Made by a program: the position numbers and the translations under genes. Source: Sanguinoderma infundibulare (taxonomy: Eukaryota > Basidiomycota > Agaricomycetes > Polyporales > Polyporaceae). Taken from it: DNA of 64,000 nucleotides. Shown here piece after piece: positions 1-10,226 of the stretch. Location of the stretch: contig JAVLRN010000010.1 in the NCBI GenBank assembly GCA_032821775.1, positions 2,418,001 to 2,482,000 on the forward strand, in the 5' to 3' direction. Below the pieces are notes generated by a model. That model was not told where the DNA came from and did not search any database. It saw nothing but the letters and a program-made list of their open reading frames with translations. Numbering within the stretch: position 1 is the stretch's first letter; the number at the start of each line of letters is the position of its first letter.

Positions 1-1040
1 CTGCAAATGGCTCCACAAAGTCATCCAGGATAGGTGGTACTCCTGCATCTCTTATACTGACTTTGTTAAGCAGCTGAAGGTCATGGACCAATTGCAAGTC
101 TCCATTCTTCTTCAGCACACAAAACCACCGCGAACGATAGGATGCTTGACTCGGCTCATAAACTCCTGCAGCAATTTTCTCCCGAATAATCTTAATGACC
201 TTCTCCTTAATTCCTGGAGGTACTGGAATGTTGGGCAGCTTCCAGGCTTCATGAGGGACTACTGGCATAATGTATGGTGAAAAGTAATCCTCCCGGAGTG
301 TACCGCGGTCATTATCCTCAAATGCAATGCACTTTTCATTAAGTCTGAGAATATGGAGGAACAGCTTCTCTTCTTCAGGCCATAGATATCCATCTGGGTT
401 GATATTGATTTTGTCAATGCGCTCCCGAGTCAGCTTTGCTGTTGGAATAAAATCTGGTATATTTGCACTCAATGGCAGTAGGGACTTTAATGGATTTTCT
501 GGAAAGTGCCTAGTAACCTTGCATTCTTCAGGCACTGTACCAGCTACTGGCTTTACCTTCTGGTCTACGTGCTTGAAAGCTGTGTTTACACTGCTTGTAG
601 CTGAATATAGGTCCTTAGATCCTTCAAAGATGCAGAAGTTTGACCCAAAAATCGGTAACCCTAGGCTAGGGTTATGCCCGAAATTATTGCTAAGTCCTGT
701 ATCCTGCAGATGCTCATCTGCCCGCCCCACACTTGGCATTGCACTGCCCTCAGTGCGGAAAGGGTACAGAGTGTGAAAAGATAAGTGTTTATTACCTTGG
801 TTGCCGCCGAAAACAGTCTGTGGGGGTGCTGGAAGGCACACGGAAAAGGGTGGGTATGGGTGGGCTATCAAAGCGCCAGGACATGCATTGAGGAAGCTAC
901 TGGACACCATATACGAGAATACATGTGCAAAAGGTAGGGATGATAATGAGATGTGGGGGCTGCTATTGAGGGTATAGTAACAGCAGGGAGGGAGGGAAAG
1001 CGCGGCACAGCCAACCGTAGCGCTTATCACAGACGCGCAA
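1..1040 (-). CDS. Pol fragment: reverse transcriptase N-terminus (partial)
   Basis: On the minus strand an open frame runs from about position 1040 to the window edge without a stop that I could find. Its last 60 residues carry hallmarks of Ty3/Gypsy reverse transcriptase fingers: YEPSQASYRSRWFCVLKK, then LVHDLQLLNKV and GVPPILDDF. The upstream part includes WPEEEKLFLHILRLNEKCIA and the linker seen before the RT core in basidiomycete Gypsy Pol proteins. The catalytic YxDD box, RNase H and integrase would follow outside the window. The frame differs by one base from the neighbouring ORF ending at 1287, so the join to the upstream polyprotein needs a frameshift, an intron, or reflects decay. 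The upstream limit given is approximate. Confidence 0.85.
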
Positions 1041-1286
1041 CCGAAACACACAGGAGGCAACATCTGGTGGAGGGACATAGCGGGAAAGGAGCTCAAGGCA
1101 GAAACTCGAGAAGACGGATGTGTGGGAGTGCGGGGGAACTGCAGTGGAACGAGATCACCGGGAAATCGTAACGTATGGGGACGACGCAGCACGAACGTGG
1201 CACCACTCTTGTGTGCAGGGATCTCTTCCCTGGGGACGGAAGGTTCGGTTTGGGCATGGAAGGAGAGGAGCAAACGTAAACGTACT

Positions 1287-3251
1287 TTACTCCGCGAAGA
1301 CCTTGAACTCGTCCTTGAAGAACTCGCAGAGGTCATCTGCGCAGCTCTGAAGGGCCTCAGACAACACTTGCTCGATGAAAACTCGTACCTCGCCGTTGAT
1401 GAACAGTTCCGTGTACGCGTCTGCTTGCGCACGTGAGGTGGGGGACGGACTGCGAGCGTCGTGCTCTTCTGGGGGTCGTGGAGTGATGTGGGAAGGGGAA
1501 TCGGGGCCGGAAGATCCAACCGTGGGTCCAGCGAAGAAGACGGGAACCGGAGGAGGGAGCAAAGAAACGGAAAGGGAAGACGTGGCGGGAGCAGACGCGG
1601 CCTGCGCGGCGCGCGAGCTCAAAACGTTAAGTGGATTGGATTCACGAAGATGAAGGGGACAGCATGGGAGCTCCAGCTTGGTTGTTGGGAGCGTATTGTG
1701 GACGTCGTCGTCCGTCTTGTGCTGACGCCGCTTGTGAACCAAGCTTTGCTGGTCACGAGCGGCGTCGGGGTCGTCCTCGTCGAGCATGGGGTCGTCCTCG
1801 GCGTCGGCATCGTAATCATCATCATCGTCGTTACTGGTGGGCACACTGGGGAAGGGTGTCATCAGCGGACGCGGTGTCATGCGGCATGCGAGCTGGGTGT
1901 CCTCGCCTGGAGGACACTTGGGAATCTGGGGCTTCTTGATGGGTGGCGGATGGATAAGGATGTGTGGGACGGGGCTGAGCCCGTGATTGTCATCGAGAGT
2001 GGTTGGCAGATGGGGGACGGCGGCCTCCCATGTGAGGCCGAGGCTGCCGCGAAGATCCAGCAGCAGGAGCTCCGGGAGCATTGGCTCGTCCATGATTGCA
2101 TGGTCGTGGTCGTTGGGGAACGGGAGCGCGAGACCGGCCTGTTGTTGGTATGGTTGCGGCTGGCCCTGCTGGTCCTGCTGTGTTTGCGCAGGATGTGCAG
2201 AGCGACCGAAGCCGACCAGGCGGGACTGGAGAGCCTGCGCGCGAGCGTCGTCGTTGGGGATAGGATCGTGGAGGTCGCCCCTGCCGTCCTGCAGGAGCGC
2301 GGGGTCGACTGTCTTGACGTGGCCGTCTCCCGGAATGCCGAGCAACTCCCTGAGATGGGCGAGTGCGATTTTGAGGCGGTCGAGAGGGTGTGTGTGCGGG
2401 GAAGGAGTGAGGAGGCAGTTGCGGAGGAGAGCAGGCTCAGGTGTGTAAGGTGGTGTCGTGGGGGAGGAGTCGTCGTCGTCGCTGTCGAGGTCGGGGCCAG
2501 TCCCGGGGGCGTCGAGGAGGAGGAAAGGCACACCGAAGTGGGGGTCCTGCCCGCTGGCGGCCTCCTCGTAGTCCCCTGGGGCGGGGGTCGATGTCTGTCC
2601 GCTGAAGGACTGCGGGGGCTGGTCAACGTGTCGGGGGCAGAGAGGGTGCATACACCATGGCGCATTCGCGAGCGCAGCGAAGGGAAGGGAGTTGAGAGGC
2701 TCGGGCGACGCAGGGGCCGTCGCAGCACCGTTGGTTGGGTGCTCCAGGGGGTAGTCGTCCCCCTGGGCACTGCCGGCAGTGGCGAAGGTCATCGTCATCG
2801 GTGGGGCTGTCGAAGGCTGGAACGTCGTGGAGGGAGTAAGCAGATGGTCGAGAAATAGGAGGGTGGGCACACCAAAGCGGGAGTCCTGCCTGCTGGTGGC
2901 CACCTCGTGGTTTTCCGGGATCTGGTCAACGCGTTGGGGGTAAGAAGGGGGCATACGCCACAGTGCATCCGTGGGCGCAGCGAAGTGGAGGGGAATGGGG
3001 GGTTCCAGTGACGCGGGGGCTGTCACAGCACCCTTGTTTGGGTGCTCCAGGGGGTAGTTGTCCCCCTGGGCACTGGGGAGAGTCATGGTCGTCGGTGACG
3101 AGGCACCGATGACATTCTTGTAGGCGACGGAGAGGGGGTCCGGTTCCTCGACGGTGAGCTCCTGGTCGGTCGTCTGCGAGCACGTGAGCCTCAGGTTTTG
3201 ATTGGGGGAAAGGGAGGGGAAAAAGGATGGGGTCGAGGCCGTGTTGAGCAC
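1287..3251 (-). CDS. Pro/Ser-rich internal ORF of the Gypsy element
   Basis: A 654-residue open frame lies between the protease and reverse-transcriptase regions. It is dominated by Pro, Ser, Thr and short acidic runs (for example DDDDDYDADAEDD) and contains repeated segments: GDNYPLEHPNKGA recurs as GDDYPLEHPTNGA, each with similar flanks. The last 40 residues (ELFINGEVRVFIEQVLSEAL onwards) look helical and structured. I infer it is part of the element's polyprotein, because it starts inside the Gag-PR ORF in another frame and ends shortly before Pol. No catalytic motif is visible. Plus-strand ORFs opposite it are GC-rich shadows. It could instead be a non-coding spacer that happens to stay open. 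Confidence 0.55.
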   Translation of the reverse strand: MLNTASTPSFFPSLSPNQNLRLTCSQTTDQELTVEEPDPLSVAYKNVIGASSPTTMTLPSAQGDNYPLEHPNKGAVTAPASLEPPIPLHFAAPTDALWRMPPSYPQRVDQIPENHEVATSRQDSRFGVPTLLFLDHLLTPSTTFQPSTAPPMTMTFATAGSAQGDDYPLEHPTNGAATAPASPEPLNSLPFAALANAPWCMHPLCPRHVDQPPQSFSGQTSTPAPGDYEEAASGQDPHFGVPFLLLDAPGTGPDLDSDDDDSSPTTPPYTPEPALLRNCLLTPSPHTHPLDRLKIALAHLRELLGIPGDGHVKTVDPALLQDGRGDLHDPIPNDDARAQALQSRLVGFGRSAHPAQTQQDQQGQPQPYQQQAGLALPFPNDHDHAIMDEPMLPELLLLDLRGSLGLTWEAAVPHLPTTLDDNHGLSPVPHILIHPPPIKKPQIPKCPPGEDTQLACRMTPRPLMTPFPSVPTSNDDDDDYDADAEDDPMLDEDDPDAARDQQSLVHKRRQHKTDDDVHNTLPTTKLELPCCPLHLRESNPLNVLSSRAAQAASAPATSSLSVSLLPPPVPVFFAGPTVGSSGPDSPSHITPRPPEEHDARSPSPTSRAQADAYTELFINGEVRVFIEQVLSEALQSCADDLCEFFKDEFKVFAE

Positions 3252-5892
3252 GTCCTTGCCCTGGGGAATGCGCGGAGGGTTGAAAAAAAGGGGGGCTCAC
3301 GTTTTTACGGTCGTTTCCTCGTATCTCCTCCTTCCTCGCATCCTCCTCGTCCATCTCCATCCTCATCTCCCCCTCCTCCAGCTCCTCCATCGTGGTCGGG
3401 TGTGTCTTGCGCGTCTTTGGCTCGGCGTTGTCGTTGTCGTTGTCGTCGTCTTCGCCCTTGGGCCCGGCCATGGCGAGGAAAGCAGGGGTAAGTCGAGTAG
3501 GATGAGGGGAGTGGATAGGGGACGAAGCAGGAGTCGTGTCGGAAGAGAGAGAGATGAGGGAGGGAAGAGAGTCCGGGGAGAGGTGGCGGTTGGGATCCGA
3601 GGACGCGGGCGCTTCCGCCTGGAGGCGCCGTGAGTCTCGTATCTCGAGCGCATGTGATGAATGTGAATTGAGGTGTTCAGTAGGGTAAAAACGTACGTAG
3701 ACCTGTCCGTGACGCGTAATAGAGTGCTTTGGGGAGTTGTCGAAGCCGTTGGAAACCGTGCCGGAGAAGGTGGTCGCGGGAATATACCAATCTTTGAAGT
3801 AGCAGCCTTGGTAATGGCCGAAATAGCTGGGGAACATGGTCTGCTCGAGGACCCCGCCTACGTAGTGCTGTTCAGGGGCCGCCAGGGCCATCGAATCGTC
3901 ATCGGGAATGAAGTAGGAGGTCATATCGGGGGTTTCAAGGGTGTCGGAGGTGTCAGAGGGGTCAGGGTTGTCAGCGGCAATGTGGTAAGAGGTGCGGGAC
4001 TGGTGTGCTGGTTGGGCAAGGAGTTCCAGCACTCCGAGGTCTGTATTTATAGGGTTTTTGAACAATAAAAATGTCCCTTCCTCCCTTTCATCAATAGAAA
4101 TATAATTGTCCCTCTGCCAAGACCTGCCCAACAATAATCCGAAAGGTGCATTTTCGGAAACACATAGGGTAGCCTCAGTCTGGGCCTCTCCACAGGACAA
4201 TACAACTCCTCTGATAATTCCCATGAGGGTGGTCACGGAATTGTTTGCAGATAACATTCTTGGCTTTATTGTTGTGTTCAAGGGTAATTGGATTACCCTT
4301 TTCCACAATTCACTGCTGACTATGTTCATTTCGGAGCCTGTGTCCACTATAGCTGATATTGGCTGCCCATTGAAATATACCTTAATCCTGATTAATGGAC
4401 TTTGATAAGCCAATAAAGTGGGAATTGAAGGGTTTTCCTTTACCCCTTGACTTGGAATAGGTCTTTTAACCTTCATTAAATCCTGCAGCTGCTGAGATAC
4501 ATCCCGGGAGGTCCCTATAACCTCTCCTACTGACATAGTAACTGGAGTCTTGAGAATCCTGTCAAGGATTTTGCTCGGATTTGCTTGCTTTGCAATCTGT
4601 GACTGAACTAAGGGTTTCCGGGCATTTCCCTCCACCTTAGGTTCATCAGCCTTCTGTCTTCTGGGGGCTCTGTATGTGGCATCCTTCATGACTATGTCTT
4701 CATCATTTAGTGGGTCAAATGTGGGTTTGTGAGTCTCAACTGGCTTGGGCTGGGACACTTGAGGTGTCATATCAGCCGGACGGATCCCTGGAGGTTTGGA
4801 TTTCTCTGGGGCAGTGCGCTTTGCCCAATTTGGACGTGGTGGTGGAAATACTCCCTCGAAGCGCTCTTTGCGCGCTTCCCTTGCCATTTTGGGAGCATGT
4901 TCCACAGGGAATACATATTGGTAATCGTCCTCTGCATCTGATCCTTCCCAATGATCTATGGGTGCTTGAGCTGCTAAAGCCACAAAGTTTGAGCTACCAT
5001 GAGCTCCCTGAAGGCAGCGAACTGCACGGGTGAGTGGTTCATCACCATTGTGCATAATCCTTGCACCATCTCCCATCACATACCTCCCATTTCCATCTCG
5101 CTTAACAATTCCGCTGGTTGTGAGATCCTTCAGTGCAACACAGTCATTCAGCCCATGCCCTTGTGCACCACAGCCATAGCATCTCATCTCCTCTCGGCTG
5201 TTTATGCTATTGGGCCTTGCTGAAGGCATAGAGGACTTAGGTGATGAGCGAGGTGAGGCACCTTTGGGCGACTTGAGAATAAGTGCAATATCCTTGTCCA
5301 GCTTGAATGCTCGGTAGAAAAGTGATGCATATTTTGAATCATCAATAGACATGCTTTGAAGCCTAATAATGAGATCCTCAACATCATCCTGGGTACCAGG
5401 CTCATATGTGTGCCGTGTGGTCTTAGGGATAGTTTTGGGTGAAGTGTCAAACTTTACTTGACGTGCCTTTCTCTGCTTTTGCACTAACTTGAGAGTTTTC
5501 CGCAGCTTGTCCTTGTGCTTAGGCTCATAATCTGACTCATTGTCTGATTCATCGCTATCTTCTGTGTCTGAATCAGAATCAGATTCTGAGCTGTCCAAAC
5601 CAATGTCTCCATCTTCATCATCCCAGTCTGATAAGTCTGCATCAAACCGGTCTCGACCATACATTCTTTCTATTATCTTGACTAACTTGCTCACCTCAAA
5701 TGGTTGCTTGTAATCATGTTTGCTGACTTCCTGGTGATAGGCTGCCTCAAGCCGGACCTGAAGTGTCTTGGGAATGCCTTTCCAAAAGCATTTCTGATAT
5801 TCTTCAGCTGAGATTTGACCTTTTGACTTGAGCCATCCTGCAATCTTCTGAAAATCCCTATAATAATTTCTGAATTTGCTGAGTGAACTCAT
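2926..5892 (-). CDS. Gag C-terminal part plus aspartic protease
   Basis: A 988-residue frame. Residues 1-80 are Gag capsid-like helical sequence, 84-123 are highly acidic (SESDSDSDTEDSDES), and 238-251 form a CCHC zinc knuckle (C-x2-C-x4-H-x4-C: Cys238, Cys241, His246, Cys251) that would bind the element's RNA. Residues 500-590 are a retroviral-type aspartic protease with DTG at 517-519 (AIVDTGSEMNIV) and the later LLLGRSW flap-distal motif. The remainder is Ser/Pro-rich. The true protein begins upstream: the frame is continuous with the Gag N-terminus apart from a single TGA, so the Met used here is not the natural start. The last 100 residues, after a C6T7 run, overlap another open frame and may not be translated as such. 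Confidence 0.88.
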   Translation of the reverse strand: MSSLSKFRNYYRDFQKIAGWLKSKGQISAEEYQKCFWKGIPKTLQVRLEAAYHQEVSKHDYKQPFEVSKLVKIIERMYGRDRFDADLSDWDDEDGDIGLDSSESDSDSDTEDSDESDNESDYEPKHKDKLRKTLKLVQKQRKARQVKFDTSPKTIPKTTRHTYEPGTQDDVEDLIIRLQSMSIDDSKYASLFYRAFKLDKDIALILKSPKGASPRSSPKSSMPSARPNSINSREEMRCYGCGAQGHGLNDCVALKDLTTSGIVKRDGNGRYVMGDGARIMHNGDEPLTRAVRCLQGAHGSSNFVALAAQAPIDHWEGSDAEDDYQYVFPVEHAPKMAREARKERFEGVFPPPRPNWAKRTAPEKSKPPGIRPADMTPQVSQPKPVETHKPTFDPLNDEDIVMKDATYRAPRRQKADEPKVEGNARKPLVQSQIAKQANPSKILDRILKTPVTMSVGEVIGTSRDVSQQLQDLMKVKRPIPSQGVKENPSIPTLLAYQSPLIRIKVYFNGQPISAIVDTGSEMNIVSSELWKRVIQLPLNTTIKPRMLSANNSVTTLMGIIRGVVLSCGEAQTEATLCVSENAPFGLLLGRSWQRDNYISIDEREEGTFLLFKNPINTDLGVLELLAQPAHQSRTSYHIAADNPDPSDTSDTLETPDMTSYFIPDDDSMALAAPEQHYVGGVLEQTMFPSYFGHYQGCYFKDWYIPATTFSGTVSNGFDNSPKHSITRHGQVYVRFYPTEHLNSHSSHALEIRDSRRLQAEAPASSDPNRHLSPDSLPSLISLSSDTTPASSPIHSPHPTRLTPAFLAMAGPKGEDDDNDNDNAEPKTRKTHPTTMEELEEGEMRMEMDEEDARKEEIRGNDRKNVSPPFFQPSAHSPGQGRAQHGLDPILFPLPFPQSKPEAHVLADDRPGAHRRGTGPPLRRLQECHRCLVTDDHDSPQCPGGQLPPGAPKQGCCDSPRVTGTPHSPPLRCAHGCTVAYAPFLPPTR

Positions 5893-5955
5893 TGGCCTAG
5901 CTCTTGCCTTCTTTATAAAGCTTGAAAGGTCTTTCTTTCTGTAACGCTTTTCATA

Positions 5956-6222
5956 TCAGTCAGCATCAAACAACTTCAAAATCTGCTCCTTCATAATTGT
6001 CCAGTCAGTATTATCCAAAGTCTCCAGTATTTCGCGCACATCCCGGCTGCAATACCGGTGAATATATGTGCACTGTTTGGCTTTGTCCGTGACATTGTTA
6101 TGGTCTAAAACGTCTTCATAATCCTGAATAAAATCCTTGACCTTGCGAGGTTTTCCTTTAAAAGTTTTGGGGGCCTTGTTAGAACCACGCTGTGGCATAT
6201 CCGCTGCAGAGCGAGTAGCCAT
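5956..6222 (-). CDS. Gag N-terminus, ended by an in-frame TGA
   Basis: The first ATG in this frame gives MATRSAADMPQRG, followed by a basic patch (KTFKGKPRKV) and a capsid-type helix ending in ILKLFDAD. Then comes a single TGA, after which the same frame continues for 21 codons to the Met that opens the Gag-PR ORF. Homologous Gypsy Gags read straight through this point, so I take the TGA as a nonsense mutation, though stop-codon readthrough is formally possible. An open stretch rich in Ser/Thr extends upstream from the ATG for about 300 bases without another ATG and is probably leader. Confidence 0.75.
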   Translation of the reverse strand: MATRSAADMPQRGSNKAPKTFKGKPRKVKDFIQDYEDVLDHNNVTDKAKQCTYIHRYCSRDVREILETLDNTDWTIMKEQILKLFDAD

Positions 6223-6545
6223 AACAGCAGTCTGTGATGGAGGTGGTATCTGTGAGATGGATATACTGGGTATTGAGGATGGCAGCACTGTCACTGGTAT
6301 AAGTGATGGGTTAGTGCTTGCACTAGCCTGCTGTTGACTAATGCTTGACTGCCTTGATATAGCCAGAGAACTGGGCAGGGATAATTGATCGGAGGATATA
6401 AGAGATATAGAGGGTGTAGAGGAGGTTGAGTCTAGGTCTGACTCAGCAAAAGGTAAATTGCTGAGTAAGTCACCTAATGGTCTTGATGGTATGGTGGAAT
6501 ATGAAAGGGATTGGAGTAGACAAGTGAGATGTCTTGATCACAATC

Positions 6546-6563
6546 CCCTCGCGGTGGGCTCCA
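6546..6563 (-). other. probable primer-binding site
   Basis: Three bases inside the LTR edge the minus strand reads TGGAGCCCACCGCGAGGG. It starts with TGG, as expected for pairing with a tRNA 3' CCA end, and sits where a Ty3/Gypsy PBS should be. I cannot name the tRNA. Confidence 0.6.
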
Positions 6564-6566
6564 ATT

Positions 6567-7291
6567 TGAGATACGCACAAACTACCTAATAGAAAGTACT
6601 ACTAGGTAAAGTGTGTCTGAAGTAATCGGACCAGGCTTTAGGTTAGATATTCCTCCAGGTGTCCGTGATAGTGATCAGAGGTATGGGGGATGATAGGTAA
6701 GGATGGGGTATGGAAGGGGATAATAGAGAGCAAGCCTGTCAGAGACTTTCTAACTCTCAGGGGGGAAAACTATTGTGCACAGTTGCACCAGGAGCACCTG
6801 TCAGAGGTGGGACTTCAGTCTGAGGGAAACTGAGTTGTCATTTTTGGGGGACCCAGCTGAGGTCCTTATATACTAGTAGCTATCTAGAACCAAATACAAA
6901 TAAACAGGCTATTGTGCTATTGTGCTAAGTCTGGACAATAGGCTATAGACACAATACTGTATCTAAAAATAGCACAATACTGTTAAAGTGCTCATTGTCC
7001 TTGGACAATGAGTATATACAGGCTGTGAGAAATAATCCTATAGACAATAAAGGAATAAACAATAGTCCACCAATCAGCATGGGAATAACATATCCATACC
7101 ATGAAATATGCACAATCATAGTGCTATATACCTGAGAATATTCTCAAGTACAATAGGCTAGGATAAAAGTTATCCTCAAACAATTAAGTATGAGGAATAA
7201 TAGGTCAAAGTTTGTAGTGTGGGAATGTTCAAAGGATAAAAGGATAGAGTATAATAGTCATTCCCAAATAACAATAAAGTCCCATCATACA
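6567..7291 (-). repeat. 5' LTR of the Gypsy element (725 bp)
   Basis: In element orientation the LTR starts TGTATGATGGG and ends GTATCTCA, giving TG...CA termini. The PBS-like sequence follows three bases later and Gag coding begins beyond a short leader. The segment is A+T-rich and contains a TATA box. An A-rich tract follows its outer edge. No second copy is available in the window for an identity-based age estimate. Confidence 0.82.
6864..6872 (-). promoter_or_regulatory. TATA box in the LTR
   Basis: The minus strand reads TATATAAGG about 300 bp before the LTR's inner end, the expected place for the U3 promoter that would start the element's genomic RNA. Confidence 0.55.
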
Positions 7292-8490
7292 AAAAAAGAA
7301 AAAACCTGCGCTGACTGAGCATGTGCACAGTAATATGTATCAGTCATCATGCTTGAACCTTAGTCAGCCCTTTTCAGGTCATGTGCCGAGGACCAAATCA
7401 TCTGTGCACCATAGCAAACGAATAGAGAGTACATGTAGAGTCCATGCTAGATCGTGTTGCGCCTGGCACGCATCCTGCGCCTTGAGCTCTCGCCTTCCTC
7501 GCCAGGTCCTTCCTGGACTGACTCCCTGTCCTCCCTTCGCCCCGGCAGCTCTCTGAACCTAAAGATAGGCTCTTCAGAGCCAAGGCAGTTCTGGTGCTGA
7601 ACCGGCTCTCCTGCCAGCCTGTACCTGTCCAACAGATCAGTCATACACCGCGTATGACAGTCGTGGTCATGGTTGTGGTCGCCTGAGTCGCGGAGGATCT
7701 GGTCGACGGTGTTTCCAAGTCAACCGTTCTCGAGCGTCTATGTTACCAAAAGGGTACTTGATGACATCACCGTACTTCACTAAGTTAACTGCTACGACCC
7801 AGCCTCTATGGACACCAACTGAGTCCGACGGCTCATCGACTGTGGTATTAACCTGCTGTTACCGGGCCCTTTGAAGTCGTCGTTCTACAGTTAGTCGCGT
7901 GAGCTTGTCCATGAATGCCATCGGCAGTGCCATTTACCGGTAGTAAGTGGCGTCTCCGACGAAGAAAGAAGGATTGATCCCGCATAACTTGGTCAGATGG
8001 TTGTGGTTGCTGATTTAAAGTCAAGGAGCGGTCGTAGAAGTGGCCGTGGATGGTATCTATGTGCTAGGATCGAATGTCGTTGCCGCAGGAAATCCTGAAT
8101 TTGGGGTTTGCGGAAGATGGAACAGGAATAGCGATCTATCCGTGAGGAGTCTTGGAAGTGCTGTGTGTAAGAAGGGAGTGATGATTGACGGCCGTGCACT
8201 GCCAGTGGTGATCCTTGCATACTGCAGTCACGGTAGTATGGCGGAGGTCCAGTCACCGTAACCCGGAAGACCGCCGCAACTGCATCAACCGCTCACGGGT
8301 AAATGGAGACCGCCAGCGACCTTGTAGTCTTCATGCATCGCAAACCGGGGCGGAAAGCTTGCATATGGTACTTGGGAACTTTGCCACGGGGCGCGGCGGT
8401 CCTATTGACGCTCTGGACGCTCCTTGACAGACGGGATCAAGAAAGAACATCCAAATTACAGAAGAGAAGCAAACGCCACGATGGGCCGCG
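7292..8490. other. no recognisable gene
   Basis: Moderate-G+C sequence between the retroelement and the first LPPPY gene. Short ORFs occur on both strands but none shows a domain, a signal peptide or a credible splice series. A minus-strand GPPPYY peptide near 8240 resembles an LPPPY tail but lacks the family context. Confidence 0.5.
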
Positions 8491-10226
8491 CTAACGTGGG
8501 GAATATGGTGGCGGAAGCGTCGACGACGTCGACGGCACCGAGCCACTCCGTCTCCGGCCCTCCGTCCTGATGGTCTCATGGTGCTGCTCGAGAGTCACCC
8601 ATGCATCCAGCATTGACTGCGTCCGTTGGGCGTCGCTACTCCTTGCCCGACGACCGTCAGTGCCCATGAAAGGTCCGAGGCCAGGAGGCCAAGCGGGGCT
8701 GTTCGCAATGGAAGTAGGAACCCGGACTCTACGATGTGCGCTCCAGTCGACAGGAATGATCTTCTCGTTTCCTAGGATAGAAGCCAAAGGGCGTCCGCTG
8801 CCTTGTAATCCCAGGGGGCGAGTCGCAGGACGATCCGCAGCAACGCCGGAGACCGACGGCTGTGCGGAGACAGAGCCTGTGCGAGAGACCGGTAAGCCTG
8901 ATGCTGTGTTATCACAACGATGCTGGAAAGCGACGCACCGTCTGCGAGGGAGCAGGCTTCGATATCCAACGTGCCACTCATGGAACTTCGTAGCTGGCTT
9001 GCGGCACTTTGCGAATCTCTCGGCGAGACGACTGCCAGCTCTCCGGGATCCACCATGAACGCTACGCGCGAGGCGTCGTCAAGTCCACATGTGCATGAAC
9101 GCTGATAGGCATGATAGAGAACATACCTGTCGCGTTCTTCACGTTCTTCGGAGCGCGGCGCCTCCGACAGTACGTGAGATGCATGAGCAGCAATATCAAG
9201 GCGATTGCCGCAGTCGCTGCTCCGAAAGCGCCTCCTACAATAGCCCCAACCTTCTTCGAAGACGAACCGGCGGACGAGACCACAGACGCGTTCTGAGAAG
9301 GCACTGGAGCAGAGCCGGTGCTTATCGAGGTGCGTGTCATTGTCTGCGTCGTTCCCGGACATCAGCTTCTCTACCGGAAATGCCAACAAAAGCCGAGAAG
9401 CTGCGGTACGTACAGAAAACACCGTGGAGTACACAGTGGTCTTACTCCCATTCTGGAGGGTTGAGGTGAAGACCGACGTTATGACGGCAATGGTCGTCGG
9501 ATTTCCAGATTCAAAGTGCCCCGGCTCGCTGAGTCCGCCATCATCGGTAGCCTTCGTGGCCGAATTCGCTGTTCCGGAGGTCGCCGATGCCGCGGAAGTG
9601 ACAAATGTGATTGGCGCAGAAAGTGAGTGGTGTGTCGGCGACGGAGGTAAGGACGATAAGGTTGGACCGGAGGATGAGACCGGGGGTGAAGTCGCGAAGT
9701 TCTGTGGCTTAGTTAACGCAGGGCCAGTGATGGAGCTGGTGGTGGAGATGGAGGGTGTTGTGCTATCGGCAGTAGGCGAGCGACTGGTCGTACTAGGCGA
9801 GACTTTCTCGGTCACGACAGTGAGCGAACCGCGACTTGGAGGAGTGGCGGAACTAGAAACAGCTGCCACGGGAAAGGGCATAAGACTAGGAAAGGAAGAT
9901 GAAGTACTTTCCGCGGACAGAGACGATGCCAAAGAGACTGAGGGTGCGCCTTGCGATGGAGTCGACATACTGAGACGTGAGGGGAGTCCCGGCAATATTG
10001 CTACGCAAGCGGCAGGATTATAAGTCGAGCCTTGTTGAGGGTGATAAAGTTCGCATAGGACATAGCCCATGCGGCCTTTCCGTCTTCCATGCACTTGTCG
10101 GCGAATCCCATTTCGGCCGGAAGGAACCCTGCCGAAAAACGTTGGCTGCCGGTGAAGTGCGTCCGAAACCCTTGATTGTGGTGCGATAATCAATCCATGT
10201 GGCACGACGATGCACGGCCCACGCAC
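8491..10226 (-). CDS. LPPPY-tailed single-pass membrane protein 1
   Basis: Three exons fit: exon 1 from the 5' side to 9414, exon 2 9343-9127, exon 3 8903-8491, with donors GTACGT and GTATGT. Introns are 70 and 223 bp and the phases close. Exon 1 encodes a Ser/Thr/Pro-rich, mucin-like ectodomain beginning near MSTPSQGAPSVSLASS. Exon 2 holds one membrane span (AIVGGAFGAATAAIALILLL) followed by YCRRRRAPK. Exon 3 is a cytosolic tail of about 137 residues ending STLPPPYSPR. The PY motif is the kind bound by WW domains. The amino end is uncertain; the open frame reaches 10226 but I see no clear signal peptide, so an upstream exon is likely. The DGGVRLAGG motif of its relatives is not recognisable here. 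An alternative short intron ending at 9062 gives a different tail that loses the LPPPY frame. Molecular role unknown. Confidence 0.7.

Larger units (their letters stand above)
1..7291 (-). mobile_element. Ty3/Gypsy LTR retrotransposon, cut by left window edge
   Basis: The element reads right to left: LTR, primer-binding site, Gag with a zinc knuckle, retroviral-type aspartic protease, a long Pro/Ser-rich stretch, then the start of reverse transcriptase at the window edge. This Gag-PR-RT order with a knuckle is typical of Ty3/Gypsy (Metaviridae-type) elements of basidiomycetes. It has lower G+C than the host genes to its right. RNase H, integrase and the second LTR would lie outside the window. 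The copy is probably defective: there is one in-frame TGA inside Gag, and the coding sequence moves through three reading frames between protease and reverse transcriptase. The target-site duplication cannot be checked because the other end is missing. Confidence 0.93.

Noticed and set aside
1461..2858. 465-codon plus-strand ORF
   Set aside because: Antisense to the retroelement's Pro-rich frame, with biased composition and no motif.
3283..3297. C CCT TTT heptamer as a programmed -1 frameshift site
   Set aside because: The -1 frame downstream meets stops (for example near 1877), and the adjacent long ORF is in the +1 frame.
8215..8256. GPPPYY peptide as a fifth LPPPY gene tail
   Set aside because: No DGGVRLAGG, no upstream span or splice signals, and the Leu of the motif is absent.
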